This document shows, in pieces, positions 36,707 through 45,038 of a stretch of DNA of 50,444 nt. Under the pieces are notes generated by a model. That model made no database searches. It saw only the letters and a program-made list of their open reading frames with translations, and was not told the origin of the DNA. The DNA comes from an uncultured archaeon. GTDB taxonomy: Archaea; Halobacteriota; Methanosarcinia; Methanosarcinales; Methanoperedenaceae. The position numbers were made by a program, and so were the translations under genes. The stretch spans positions 1 to 50,444 of the forward strand of contig CABMCA010000042.1 in the NCBI GenBank assembly GCA_902384525.1, given 5' to 3'. Position 1 is the first letter of the stretch, and the number at the start of each line of letters is the position of its first letter.

Positions 36707-36942
36707 AATAGATAATCAAATAATTTTTTAATTTTTATTCATTGTTTTTTTTGTTTAGTTGAAATTCTGTTATTTTCAGATTTGTTACTTTTTTTGATTT
36801 TATTTTATGGGCTACACTAACAACACCATAAGTATTTCCATCCCCGCCGCGCCTTTGTTGTGTTTAAGAAAACATAATGAAAACATAAAGAAATGTTTAA
36901 TAACCCGAAATTCTATCCTCTGATAATAAAAGAGTGTATAAG

Positions 36943-37320
36943 ATGACATTAAATGCAATACTCATAACTGGAAGAACGATAAATCAGGGAGCAACTATTG
37001 AAAATAAAACTTCTTCGGACTATCAGGAAGCAACTGCTTATTGTGAATTGAACCCAAAGGATATAGGTATCCTGGGAATAAGTCCCGGAAGCCGCGTATT
37101 GGTCAAAACAGATCATGGTGATGTGGTTGTGAAATTGAAAGAAAATAAAGGAAATCCTGACGGGATGGCTTTCATCCCCATGGGTCCGTGGGCAAATGCC
37201 GTGGTCGATCCGGATACCAAGGGCTGCGGGATGCCTGGATTCAAAGGTATTCCTGCGCGGATAGAACCTACGGACAAGAAAGTATTATTAATGAAAGAAC
37301 TGATCGCGAGGTATAAGTAA
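36943..37320 (+). CDS. fwdD: formylmethanofuran dehydrogenase subunit D
   Basis: A 125-residue molybdopterin-dinucleotide-binding subunit (beta-barrel) of the tungsten/molybdenum enzyme interconverting CO2 plus methanofuran and formylmethanofuran. Motifs: ILITGRTINQGA, AYCELNPKDIGILGISPGSRVLV, and GMAFIPMGPWAN, which contacts the pterin. I start at ATG 36943; GTG 36934 would add three residues. The stop and the fwdB start share one base (TAATG), so the genes are coupled. In methane oxidation the enzyme would run toward CO2. Confidence 0.95.
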   Translation: MTLNAILITGRTINQGATIENKTSSDYQEATAYCELNPKDIGILGISPGSRVLVKTDHGDVVVKLKENKGNPDGMAFIPMGPWANAVVDPDTKGCGMPGFKGIPARIEPTDKKVLLMKELIARYK

Positions 37321-38618
37321 TGACAGTAATAACAGATGCACTCTGCCCTTTTTGCGGCTGCCTGTGCGATGACCTGACAATCGTTGTGGAAGATAACAAA
37401 ATAACCGATGTTAAACAAGCATGCAAACTCGGCGCATCTAAAATAATGGGACATCACAGGATAAAAGCTCCCATGATGAGGAAAGACAAGAATTCCGAGT
37501 TCAAGGAAGTATCTTATGAAGAGGCAATTAATGAAGCTGCAAATATCCTTTCAAATTCAAAAAGACCTCTTTTATACGGATGGGCATCAGCAGTGTGTGA
37601 AGTCCATAAGAAAGGCATTCTTCTTGCTGAGGAACTTGGCGCAATTATTGACAACACAGCAACAGTTTGTCATGCCCCATCCACGCTTGCAGTCCATGAA
37701 AAGGGTCTTCCGTCAGCCACCCTTGGCCAGATAAAGAATAGGGCAGACGTTATTGTATTCTGGGGAAGCAATCCGGTACATGCCCATCCCAGGCACATGG
37801 GGCGATATTCTGTTTTTGCAAAAGGATTATTCTCGGAAAAAGGTAGAAAAGGGCGCAAAGTCATTGTAGTGGATGTACGAAAAACAGATACGGCTAATAT
37901 GGCCGATCAATTCGTACAGTTAGAGCAAGGCAGTGATTATCTTGTGGTTTCGGCTCTCCGGGCAATACTTTCAGGACATGCGGATGTTGTGCCGGAATCG
38001 GTTGGAGGCGTCCCGAAAGATGCACTTTCAAAACTCGTGGATACATTAAAAACAGGAAAATTCGTCGGGATTTTCTTTGGAATGGGACTTACTCAGAGCA
38101 AATCAAGGTATAAGAACATTGATAACGCCATCTCTTTAGTAACAGAATTGAATGCATTTACAAAATGCGTTATCACGCCGATGCGAGGCCACTATAATGT
38201 TACCGGATTCGGAAATGTGTGCGCATGGGAGACAGGATTTGCAACAGCAGTGGATTTTGCGCGCGGCGCTCCTTATTACAATCCCGGTGAAACAGCGGCA
38301 AACGATGTGCTCTTAAGAAAAGAAACAGATGCGGCAATGATAATAGCAGGCGATGCAGGCGCTCATTTCCCGGCGGATTCTGTCCGGCATCTTGCAAGGA
38401 TTCCGGTTGTCCAGATCGATCCTTACTGGAATCCAACGACTGAAGTAGCAAATGTTGTCATTCCAGTGGCAATTTGCGGCGTAGAGGTAGAAGGTACGGC
38501 ATACAGGATGGACGGCGTATCACTCAGGATGAGAAAGATGGTTGAACCCACACATCTGCCTGACACTGAGGTCCTTGAAAAGATAACAGAACGAGTGAAA
38601 TTATTGAGGGGTGAATAA
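37320..38618 (+). CDS. fwdB: formylmethanofuran dehydrogenase subunit B
   Basis: A 432-residue catalytic pterin subunit. The N-terminal [4Fe-4S] motif is CPFCGCLC. The metal ligand is a cysteine in TVCHAPS (residue ~119), not selenocysteine. Pterin-binding segments are VFWGSNPVHAHPRH, VVDVRKTDTA and MRGHYNVTG. The genes for the electron-transfer subunits (FwdE/F/G) are not here. The stop overlaps the fwdA start region. Confidence 0.96.
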   Translation: MTVITDALCPFCGCLCDDLTIVVEDNKITDVKQACKLGASKIMGHHRIKAPMMRKDKNSEFKEVSYEEAINEAANILSNSKRPLLYGWASAVCEVHKKGILLAEELGAIIDNTATVCHAPSTLAVHEKGLPSATLGQIKNRADVIVFWGSNPVHAHPRHMGRYSVFAKGLFSEKGRKGRKVIVVDVRKTDTANMADQFVQLEQGSDYLVVSALRAILSGHADVVPESVGGVPKDALSKLVDTLKTGKFVGIFFGMGLTQSKSRYKNIDNAISLVTELNAFTKCVITPMRGHYNVTGFGNVCAWETGFATAVDFARGAPYYNPGETAANDVLLRKETDAAMIIAGDAGAHFPADSVRHLARIPVVQIDPYWNPTTEVANVVIPVAICGVEVEGTAYRMDGVSLRMRKMVEPTHLPDTEVLEKITERVKLLRGE

Positions 38619-38619
38619 A

Positions 38620-40332
38620 ATGGAACTTCTTATAAAGAACGGTTCGGTTTATGATCCGTCTAATGGAATAAATGGTGATAAGGCCGATATCTCCATAAAA
38701 GACGGGAAAATCGTGGATAAGGTAAGCAGCAAAGCCACAGTGATAGACGCTGGCGGAAGGCTTGTAATGGCGGGCGGCGTTGATGCGCATTCGCATATCG
38801 CAGGCGCAAAAGTCAATGTTGGAAGAATAATGCGCCCTGAAGATACGCGATCAGGGATAAAACCGAGGACAAAGCTAACAAGACCTACTACAGGTTATAC
38901 TGTGCCAAATGTCTATGCTATGGGATACCGCTATGCACAGATGGGTTATACAACTGTCTTTGAGGCGGCGCAGGCAATAATGAAAGCGCGCCATACCCAT
39001 GAAGAACTTGAAGAAATACCCATTATCGACAAAGGCGCTCTTACGTTATTTGGGAGTAACTGGCCCACTATGGACTTTGTGCGAGAGAAGAACATGGATA
39101 AACTGGCTGCTTATATATCATGGGGTCTTCTTGCAAGCAGGGGATTTGGCGTTAAAGTTGTGAATCCAGGCGGTGGCGAGATGTGGGGCTTTGGCAAGAA
39201 CGTTACAAGTCTTGACGATGTTGTCCCGAATTTTGATGTGACGCCAAGAGAAATAATTGTGTCACTGATGAAGGCCAATGAAATGCTGGGGCTTCCGCAT
39301 TCGGTGCATCTGCATTGCAACAATCTTGGAAAGCCCGGCAACTACAAGACCACACTTGCAAGCATGGAACTTGCAGACCAGGTCAAAGCCAGCAGGGACA
39401 GGCAGGTATTGCATGTTACTCACCTGTTGTTTAATTCAATGGGCGGAACGAACTGGGGCGACTTTGAATCAAAAGCCGATGAAGTAGCCAATTATCTGAA
39501 CAATCACGATAATGTAACAGGCGATATGGGACAGATGATATTTGGCAGCGCCACCACTATGACTGCCGATGGGCCTGTGCAGTACGCAAACGCAAAATTA
39601 ATGCATGCAAAGTGGGCCAACGGTGATGTTGAACTTGAAGATGCATCAGGCGTTGTACCGTTATACTATATCAAGCAGGTATCAGTTTATGCTATCATGT
39701 GGGCCACAGGGCTTGAACTTGGGCTGCTTACAAAAGACCCGTATAAAATGCTGTTGACCACCGATCATCCCAATGGCGGCCCGTTCGTGAATTATTCGGA
39801 GGTCATTGCACTTCTTATGAGCAACAAGAAGCGCCAGGAAGAAATAAAGACAGTTCATGAAGCTGTTCATTCAAAAACAAGGCTTCCGGGAATCGAACGC
39901 GAACTTGATTTCAGTGAGATCGCAATAATGACAAGGGCTGGCACTGCAAAGGTGCTCGGGCTTCTTGATACGAAAGGTCATCTTGGAGTTGGCGCAGATG
40001 CTGATGTTTCCATATACGACATCAAACCTGACCAGATCGATCCGTCAGTTGAACATGCAAAGATAAAGAGCGCATTCTCATCAGCCGCATATACAATAAA
40101 GGGCGGGCAGGTTGTTGTAAAGGACGGTCAGATCACAGCTACACCAATGGGCAGGACATACTGGGTGGATGCAAGGGTTCCGGAACAGCATACAAATGAG
40201 ATGATGAAGGACATAGTTAAGAAATTCAAGAACTATTACTCGATACAGCTTGCAAATTACATGGTACAGGATGCATATCTAACTCATCCGAAAGTTGTGA
40301 AAGCAGGAGCAATACCCGTGGAGGTGAGATAA
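38620..40332 (+). CDS. fwdA: formylmethanofuran dehydrogenase subunit A
   Basis: A ~570-residue amidohydrolase-superfamily subunit that hydrolyses or forms formylmethanofuran with a dinuclear metal site. The metal motif DAHSHIAG is near residue 54. Further ligands lie in LHCNNLG and HVTHLLFN, with the late aspartate in TTDHPNGG. ATG 38620 has GAGGGGTG upstream. GTG 38611 in the same frame is possible and lies inside fwdB. Confidence 0.96.
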   Translation: MELLIKNGSVYDPSNGINGDKADISIKDGKIVDKVSSKATVIDAGGRLVMAGGVDAHSHIAGAKVNVGRIMRPEDTRSGIKPRTKLTRPTTGYTVPNVYAMGYRYAQMGYTTVFEAAQAIMKARHTHEELEEIPIIDKGALTLFGSNWPTMDFVREKNMDKLAAYISWGLLASRGFGVKVVNPGGGEMWGFGKNVTSLDDVVPNFDVTPREIIVSLMKANEMLGLPHSVHLHCNNLGKPGNYKTTLASMELADQVKASRDRQVLHVTHLLFNSMGGTNWGDFESKADEVANYLNNHDNVTGDMGQMIFGSATTMTADGPVQYANAKLMHAKWANGDVELEDASGVVPLYYIKQVSVYAIMWATGLELGLLTKDPYKMLLTTDHPNGGPFVNYSEVIALLMSNKKRQEEIKTVHEAVHSKTRLPGIERELDFSEIAIMTRAGTAKVLGLLDTKGHLGVGADADVSIYDIKPDQIDPSVEHAKIKSAFSSAAYTIKGGQVVVKDGQITATPMGRTYWVDARVPEQHTNEMMKDIVKKFKNYYSIQLANYMVQDAYLTHPKVVKAGAIPVEVR

Positions 40333-40333
40333 A

Positions 40334-41092
40334 ATGCAGATAGTTACTATAAAACCAACAAAAGAGATCAAGATTTCAACTGAAGTTGAGAATATCTCAC
40401 CAGATAAATTCGCCGGAAAAACAGAACAAGAGATCAAATCCCTGGAAGCATGGATCGGAAACCAGAAGATGACTATCGGGGAGCTTTTCTCAGTTAAGGT
40501 GGAAGGTTCTGCGCCGGCAGCAGATACAAAGATCGTGATGGAAGGCGATTTTTCCCGCGTTAAGAGAATCGGGGAAGGAATGACAGCAGGTCTTGTAATT
40601 ATAAATGGCAACGTGGATATGCATCTTGGCGCAAAAATGAGCGGCGGAAAGATATCAGTAAAGGGAAATGTTGACTCATGGGCTGGCAGGGAAATGAAAG
40701 GCGGCGAGTTGATCATAGAAGGAAATGCGGGATATTACCTTGGCGCTGGATATCGCGGTGAGAGCTGCGGAATGCGCGGCGGGAAGATCACTGTAATGGG
40801 AAATGCCCTTGATTTCGTTGGCGAGCATATGTGCGGAGGCGAGATCATTGTTAATGGCAATACAGGAATCCTTCCCGGATTGAGCAACAATGGCGGAAAG
40901 ATCGTGATCGGAGGCAATACCAGCCGTCCGGGCAGCGAGATGTCCAAGGGCACGATAATTGTCAACGGGACAGTGGATGAGATGATGCCTGTATTCAAGC
41001 TTGAAGGTAATGAAGCAGTTGATGGAGTGACATATAAGAAATATACCGGTGATGTTATAGTTAATGGTAAAGGTCTGCTTTACATTAAGTAA
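40334..41092 (+). CDS. fwdC: formylmethanofuran dehydrogenase subunit C
   Basis: A 252-residue right-handed beta-helix of the glutamate-synthase-alpha C-terminal type. Repeated GGKI and GGEI/GGEL turns recur every ~20 residues from ~90 to 210 (GGKISVKGN, GGELIIEGN, GGKITVMGN, GGEIIVNGN, GGKIVIGGN). It completes FwdDBAC, starting just after the fwdA stop. Confidence 0.96.
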   Translation: MQIVTIKPTKEIKISTEVENISPDKFAGKTEQEIKSLEAWIGNQKMTIGELFSVKVEGSAPAADTKIVMEGDFSRVKRIGEGMTAGLVIINGNVDMHLGAKMSGGKISVKGNVDSWAGREMKGGELIIEGNAGYYLGAGYRGESCGMRGGKITVMGNALDFVGEHMCGGEIIVNGNTGILPGLSNNGGKIVIGGNTSRPGSEMSKGTIIVNGTVDEMMPVFKLEGNEAVDGVTYKKYTGDVIVNGKGLLYIK

Positions 41093-41178
41093 GCATCATC
41101 GGTTTTTGTTTTTTGTGTATTGACACTTTCTAAAACGATACATTTTCACTTCACCTTCTTCAATTTTTTGTATTCTAG

Positions 41179-41280
41179 TCAGTTTGCTTCCGTTCTATAT
41201 TTAAATTCAGGAGCAATATCACTTATAAAATTCAAAGATCTGATAATCTTCTTACCAGATACAGAAGGGAGTTTAGGCAC
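41179..41280 (-). pseudogene. truncated hicA toxin remnant
   Basis: From GTG 41280 the frame reads VPKLPSVSGKKIIRSLNFI, matching the start of HicA mRNA interferases, then SDIAPEFKYRTEAN and stop. The catalytic GSHH-type histidine region and ~40 residues are missing. It overlaps hicB by 8 bases in the usual operon position. The toxin is therefore inactive here. Confidence 0.65.
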
Positions 41281-41479
41281 TTGCCACTTCCACCCTAAAA
41301 ACTTCAGTATACGACTGCGCTTGTTCACGTGAGACTTCAAGAACCAGTTGAATTGCTTCTTTAATATTCTTGAGAGCTTCTTCTTTTGTATCTCCTTCAC
41401 TTATCGCTGCGGGAAGCTCAAGACATTGGGCGGTATATCCACCTTCATCAGATTCTTCAAGTTTTACTGTGAATTGCAT
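41273..41479 (-). CDS. hicB: HicB-family antitoxin
   Basis: A 68-residue HicB partial-RNase-H fold protein: FTVKLEESDEGGYTAQCLELPAAISEGDTKEEALKNIKEAI. It normally neutralises the HicA toxin, but the adjoining hicA is truncated. No DNA-binding domain is fused to it. It may now work in trans or be a relic. Confidence 0.88.
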   Translation of the reverse strand: MQFTVKLEESDEGGYTAQCLELPAAISEGDTKEEALKNIKEAIQLVLEVSREQAQSYTEVFRVEVASA

Positions 41480-41819
41480 GTTCGATAATTAGATTTGCAG
41501 TTATTAAAAGTATGGTTATATGCCGTTACTGTTCGCGCCTAATTTTTAGCATTTTGGGAGTTGCTTTACATCGCCTTTCGGAAGCATTAGTGTGAGCGCG
41601 GTTGCGCAGTCACAAACCCCGGACTTAAGTACCGAAGCCTGTATAATATGTACCAACCTATTATTCTTAATTTTCAATTACATATTTGAAATGAACGGTT
41701 CCATATATGGCGAGCATTGAAGTTTTGAACATTGACCTAACTGCAACCCAAATTCCAACCATCATTTCAAATGCATATGTTTATTTACTTTAGAATTTAA
41801 ATCGTTTTATTAGAGCCCC
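41480..41819 (+). other. 340-bp gene-free stretch with one strong hairpin
   Basis: No gene is seen. A GC-rich stem GTGAGCGC (41592-41599) pairs with GCGC-AG-TCAC (41604-41613), with a GGTT loop and a two-base bulge, inside an otherwise AT-rich spacer, and is followed by ACCCCGG. It could be part of a small RNA. No tRNA pattern is visible. Confidence 0.35.
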
Positions 41820-42272
41820 ATGGAACTTAAGAAAATCGATAAGATCCTTAATAAGGAACCAAAAGAAGCAGCAGAAGAATTACTGAAAGAGGTTGAAAAA
41901 GCATACGGCGAGGTACCTTATATTCTTAATTTTATGAGGCAATCGCCGGAGTTACTGGTTACAAAGGTGCTTTATGATAATGCGATAATCAGGGAATTTA
42001 AACGGATGGATGCAAAAACAATAGAGCTTATATCCATAGGTGTTTCGGCAGCCTTGAGATGCGATCATTGCCTGAAAATGCATATCAGGGTTGCGCAGAG
42101 GCTTGGGGTTTCAAAAGAGGAGATATTTGATGCGATATTGATCGCAGGGACATTATCCAATGCAGCAGTCCTTGCTGAAGGCACACGCGCGATTGATTCG
42201 GAAAAAGGGAATGTAGCTGAAAAAGAAAAATGTGAGGTTTGCGGGATACCTGAAGAAAAAAAAGTGGAATAG
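41820..42272 (+). CDS. carboxymuconolactone decarboxylase family / AhpD-like protein
   Basis: 150 residues. The CMD/AhpD core is ISIGVSAALRCDHCLKMH at ~73-90 with the redox pair CxxC and downstream His. The helices SKEEIFDAILIAGTLS follow as in the family. The C-terminus adds another CEVC pair. A peroxide-reductase or decarboxylase-like role is inferred. The start is the first ATG (41820), with no clear ribosome-binding site. Confidence 0.9.
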   Translation: MELKKIDKILNKEPKEAAEELLKEVEKAYGEVPYILNFMRQSPELLVTKVLYDNAIIREFKRMDAKTIELISIGVSAALRCDHCLKMHIRVAQRLGVSKEEIFDAILIAGTLSNAAVLAEGTRAIDSEKGNVAEKEKCEVCGIPEEKKVE

Positions 42273-42357
42273 ATACTACATTTCGCACATCGCATGGCAT
42301 AAAAAAGGCACATAACTTTCATAATGTTTAAAATTATCAAATCGTTCATTTAATTTT

Positions 42358-42575
42358 TAACGAATCGTAAAGTTTAATTAGTATAAGAGAGTAATTATGA
42401 TTAATTAAGCGTGGGAGTGTTGCTTAATTATATAACATATAGTTCTCCGCAGAACGTATGATAAAAACAACTAACCGCAATGATTTACGAGTTCGTATTC
42501 GTTCGCATTAGTTCGTTGTTTAAAATTCTCAGAAGTTTTGCGGAAGACTATAATGAGAAATGAGGAGTGAAAAAT
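42358..42575 (+). promoter_or_regulatory. promoter and structured leader of the small repeat protein
   Basis: The 303-base gap before 42576 holds AATCGTAAAGTTTAATTAGTA (42363-42383), similar to TTCGTAAACTTTAAGTACT ahead of mcrB. Two perfect stems follow: TAATTAAGC (42402-42410) / GCTTAATTA (42422-42430), and GTTCT (42442-42446) / AGAAC (42451-42455) with a CCGC loop. Then come three 10-base tandem units (42491-42520). GAGGAGTG (42562-42569) is the Shine-Dalgarno. Confidence 0.5.
42491..42520 (+). repeat. three tandem 10-bp units
   Basis: GTTCGTATTC, GTTCGCATTA and GTTCGTTGTT stand head to tail, all starting GTTCG. A 10-base spacing puts the copies on the same helix face, as in regulator operators. 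They lie ~55 bases ahead of the small repeat protein. Confidence 0.5.
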
Positions 42576-42755
42576 ATGGCATATAAAGAACCCGAAGAAA
42601 AAGGAACTAAAGAATCCGAAGCAAAAAGAAACATACCAGCAAAAGGTGAAAAAGCAAAACCTGAAAAAGTAAAATCTGAAGGAGCAGAAGCTGAAAGAGC
42701 AGAAGCTGAAGGAGCAGAAGCTGAAGGAACAGAAGCTGGAAGAGCAGAAGATTAA
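42576..42755 (+). CDS. small charged repeat protein (59 aa)
   Basis: ATG 42576 follows GAGGAGTG at six bases. The protein starts MAYK, then is Lys/Glu/Ala-rich and lacks hydrophobic residues, so it is predicted disordered. The last ~25 residues are five pentapeptides S/A-E-G/R-A/T-E, encoded by five 15-base tandem units (42675-42749). The 18 bases around the start (42570-42587) are identical to those of mcrG (46929-46946). No family is known to me. It may be a small structural or regulatory protein; expression signals are good. Confidence 0.65.
   Translation: MAYKEPEEKGTKESEAKRNIPAKGEKAKPEKVKSEGAEAERAEAEGAEAEGTEAGRAED
42675..42749 (+). repeat. 15-bp tandem repeat, five copies, in coding sequence
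   Basis: The units are of the type GCTGAAGGAGCAGAA with one to three base changes each, at 42675, 42690, 42705, 42720 and 42735. All stay in frame and encode A-E-G-A-E. Confidence 0.85.
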
Positions 42756-43106
42756 GGAATAGATAACTTCAGAAAAGGAGAGGAATGCCAATAGATGTAA
42801 AAAGTCTATTGTTTTCTTTCTCTTAAGAATCGAAGGCTGACAAGCAATAACGTCAATTTATATATCTGACGCATTGGGTTTCAGGAATTAAACAATTTTC
42901 AAAGTCATCTCATCAGTTACATTGATATTGTCAAAAAATATTTTTCGATTTCTATCGATTTTATCCACTCACTTATTTTGACAGGATTTACAGGATAGAC
43001 TGGATACGATTTATATGGTTAATCCTGTAAATGCTGCCGATCCTGTCTAAATTTTATCCAGACCGCTTTGAGAACAATAGTATCATGTGCGAAATATGGG
43101 ATATAT
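42756..43106. repeat. 351-bp gene-free stretch with a long inverted repeat
   Basis: No gene is seen. GACAGGAT (42980-42987) pairs with ATCCTGTC (43040-43047), and TTACAGGAT (42988-42996) with ATCCTGTAA (43022-43030), with a nine-base bulge on the right side. This is a dispersed-repeat-like palindrome of the GACAGGAT type. It lies downstream of the Mmp10 gene's stop and could also stop transcription. Confidence 0.6.
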
Positions 43107-44336
43107 CTACACTTTCGGTTTTGTCCCGATAACATTTATCGCCTGGATAAGTTCGGTGAATGCTTCTATTTCTTTTGAAATAACTTCCTCTTTTGTCATC
43201 GAAATGCTCATCTCACCATCAACCGTAAGCATATCAGGCCCTCTTCTTACTAACCTGTCTTTTCCATCCATGGTCAGTATTTTCTTGATCTCAGGATCAT
43301 GAACAAATGCCCTTCCCGGGAAAAATACTGTTTCCTTTATTTGTGATAAGTCCAATGCTTTTATATCATCGATGGTAATAAGGCAGCCAATATCCTTTTT
43401 CACGGGAATGACATTTACGAGCCCTCCGAGTTTATCGAAAATCTCCTTTAATAATGGCGCTGCAACATCACTTGTTATGATCGTTGCTTCTTTTGTTATT
43501 TCAGGTAATTTTAATAGCGCTTCAGGTTCATTACGTATGGCAAATGGAGACCCTGTTTCAGGATCATAAAGAGGGGTGCCGGTCACCCGGAAATCGAATT
43601 TGCTGTTAATGTCGTCAACGATCGCTTTGAACTCGAGGATGGTGTGGGGGGTAACTCCTTCCAATACAGGGGAATTATTAAGGATCAGCCCCTGTTCATT
43701 TTCATTGGCAAACCGCATAAGTATGAGCCCTTTTGCGCCCATTTCTTCAAGATCTTTGCAGGTTTTCAGGAGGACATCTTTGTCATTTACTCCAGGAATA
43801 AGTACTGTTGCTGCATAAACATCGCACTTTCCGGCAAGAATACGAAGTGCAGAAAGTGAATCTTCGGGCGTCTTATCATTCATATATTTTCGCCGTAGTT
43901 CCGGGTCTGTTGCGAAAACCGTAAAGGTGACTTCATTTACACCGTGGTCTATGAAAAATAAAGCATCATCCTTATTCATGCCTTTTCCGCTTGTATATCC
44001 AAGATGTATTGGTTTTTTATATTGTGAGAGGAATTCGATAAGGGGTTTAAGCTCAGGATAACAACTCACATCCCCTCCTCCGCTAACATTGAATTTTGTT
44101 ACATTCTTATTGAAAAAAACTGATTGTTTGACTTCCTGCGCGACCATTGGCATGGATTTAAAACTTGAATACCCTTCCTTGACGCTTTTTGTGCAGTAAT
44201 TGCATCCTTTCTGGAATGGCATGCAATGTTTGCAGCCAAATGCGGGGATTTCGGTTACACCTTTAAAATAACAATATCTACAAAAACCCCGGCAGTCAAG
44301 ACCGGGACGCCCTCCGATGTCAGCAAGAATTTCCAT
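43107..44336 (-). CDS. mmp10: methyl-coenzyme M reductase arginine methyltransferase Mmp10
   Basis: Radical SAM methyltransferase that C-methylates the conserved active-site-near arginine of McrA. ~410 residues. The Fe-S motif CRGFCRYC (Cys-x3-Cys-x2-Cys) follows ADIGGRPG. Next comes a cysteine-rich segment [16 protein letters not shown], then NVSGGGDVS. The C-terminal domain is family-specific. I choose ATG 44336 ([12 protein letters not shown]), as homologues begin there; a TTG at 44390 would add 18 residues. It sits ~700 bases from mcrB, divergent, beside its substrate's operon. Confidence 0.92.
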   Translation of the reverse strand: MEILADIGGRPGLDCRGFCRYCYFKGVTEIPAFGCKHCMPFQKGCNYCTKSVKEGYSSFKSMPMVAQEVKQSVFFNKNVTKFNVSGGGDVSCYPELKPLIEFLSQYKKPIHLGYTSGKGMNKDDALFFIDHGVNEVTFTVFATDPELRRKYMNDKTPEDSLSALRILAGKCDVYAATVLIPGVNDKDVLLKTCKDLEEMGAKGLILMRFANENEQGLILNNSPVLEGVTPHTILEFKAIVDDINSKFDFRVTGTPLYDPETGSPFAIRNEPEALLKLPEITKEATIITSDVAAPLLKEIFDKLGGLVNVIPVKKDIGCLITIDDIKALDLSQIKETVFFPGRAFVHDPEIKKILTMDGKDRLVRRGPDMLTVDGEMSISMTKEEVISKEIEAFTELIQAINVIGTKPKV

Positions 44337-44424
44337 GTCATTCCGAAATGTCAGAAAGTCATTTAAACTTATTGCCCTGTATAACCGCAATGATTAATAA
44401 CAATAAATGACATAATATGGGTAG

Positions 44425-44736
44425 ATGAGCGAGATAAAGGTAACAGATATGTCTGGAAACCCTTTACAGATTGGGAATTTTGTAGAATACGTAAACACAG
44501 GTACGAAGGGTAATGTCACTGAAATTATTTCAGATGATGAAGGTACGTGGGCGCTTATCGATAAGACTGATCTTTACTATAAAACAGAAGTTCTAAGAAG
44601 AATAACAATAGTAAAAGATGAAGAACTCGGAGAGAAAATATTTTCCCGCGAGGAGATCAATGAAGTCCTGGAAAAACAGGAAGAAGCCTCCAAACTAGCT
44701 GAAATGAGCGATGCAAGTTTGGAGAGCGGCGGATAA
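44425..44736 (+). CDS. DUF2098-like small protein
   Basis: A 103-residue protein of the methanogen/ANME type. The N-terminal beta-barrel-like stretch is GNPLQIGNFVEYVNTGTKG, with GTWALIDKTDLYYKTEVL; the C-terminal is a charged helix. The function is unknown. The family is known mainly from methane-metabolising archaea. It is divergent from mmp10 with 88 bases between, and lies upstream of the mcr leader. Confidence 0.85.
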   Translation: MSEIKVTDMSGNPLQIGNFVEYVNTGTKGNVTEIISDDEGTWALIDKTDLYYKTEVLRRITIVKDEELGEKIFSREEINEVLEKQEEASKLAEMSDASLESGG

Positions 44737-45038
44737 AAATATATAGACAAATCGTCTGGAATATATTTGCATAAGCATGAAGCGATGCCATCATTTATTT
44801 TATAATGTTTTATCATGATCGATTCGTAAACTTTAAGTACTTTAGGGGAATTGGTAGGTGTCGCAAGGGATTGTAATGGTTGTTCGATACAATAAAACAC
44901 AACATGGTCGGGATGAATAGAACATAATTGACTTATTTTGGATTCTATTATTCTGTCATGTTGCAGTCGCTCGTTTGTTGTATCGCTTCCAAGTGAGCAA
45001 TTTCTTGGAAATAAACAAAAATTAGGAGGTAAATAAAC
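44737..45038 (+). promoter_or_regulatory. mcr promoter and structured 5' leader
   Basis: A 302-base gene-free stretch. ATTCGTAAACTTTAAGTACTTTAG (44821-44844, in part) is a possible promoter. Three nested perfect stems follow: CGATACAA (44885-44892) / TTGTATCG (44978-44985), CAACATG (44900-44906) / CATGTTG (44957-44963), AATAGAA (44916-44922) / TTCTATT (44943-44949). A separate hairpin TTCCAAG (44987-44993) / CTTGGAA (45004-45010) lies just before the AGGAGGT ribosome-binding site at 45024-45030. The leader could control mcr expression. Confidence 0.6.

Noticed and set aside
41580-41660. tRNA candidate in the GC-rich part of the spacer
   Set aside because: There is no T-loop GTTCRA motif, no acceptor stem, and no anticodon-arm geometry.
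42567-42575. GTG start for the small repeat protein
   Set aside because: The GTG lies inside the Shine-Dalgarno itself; ATG 42576 has proper spacing and matches the mcrG start.
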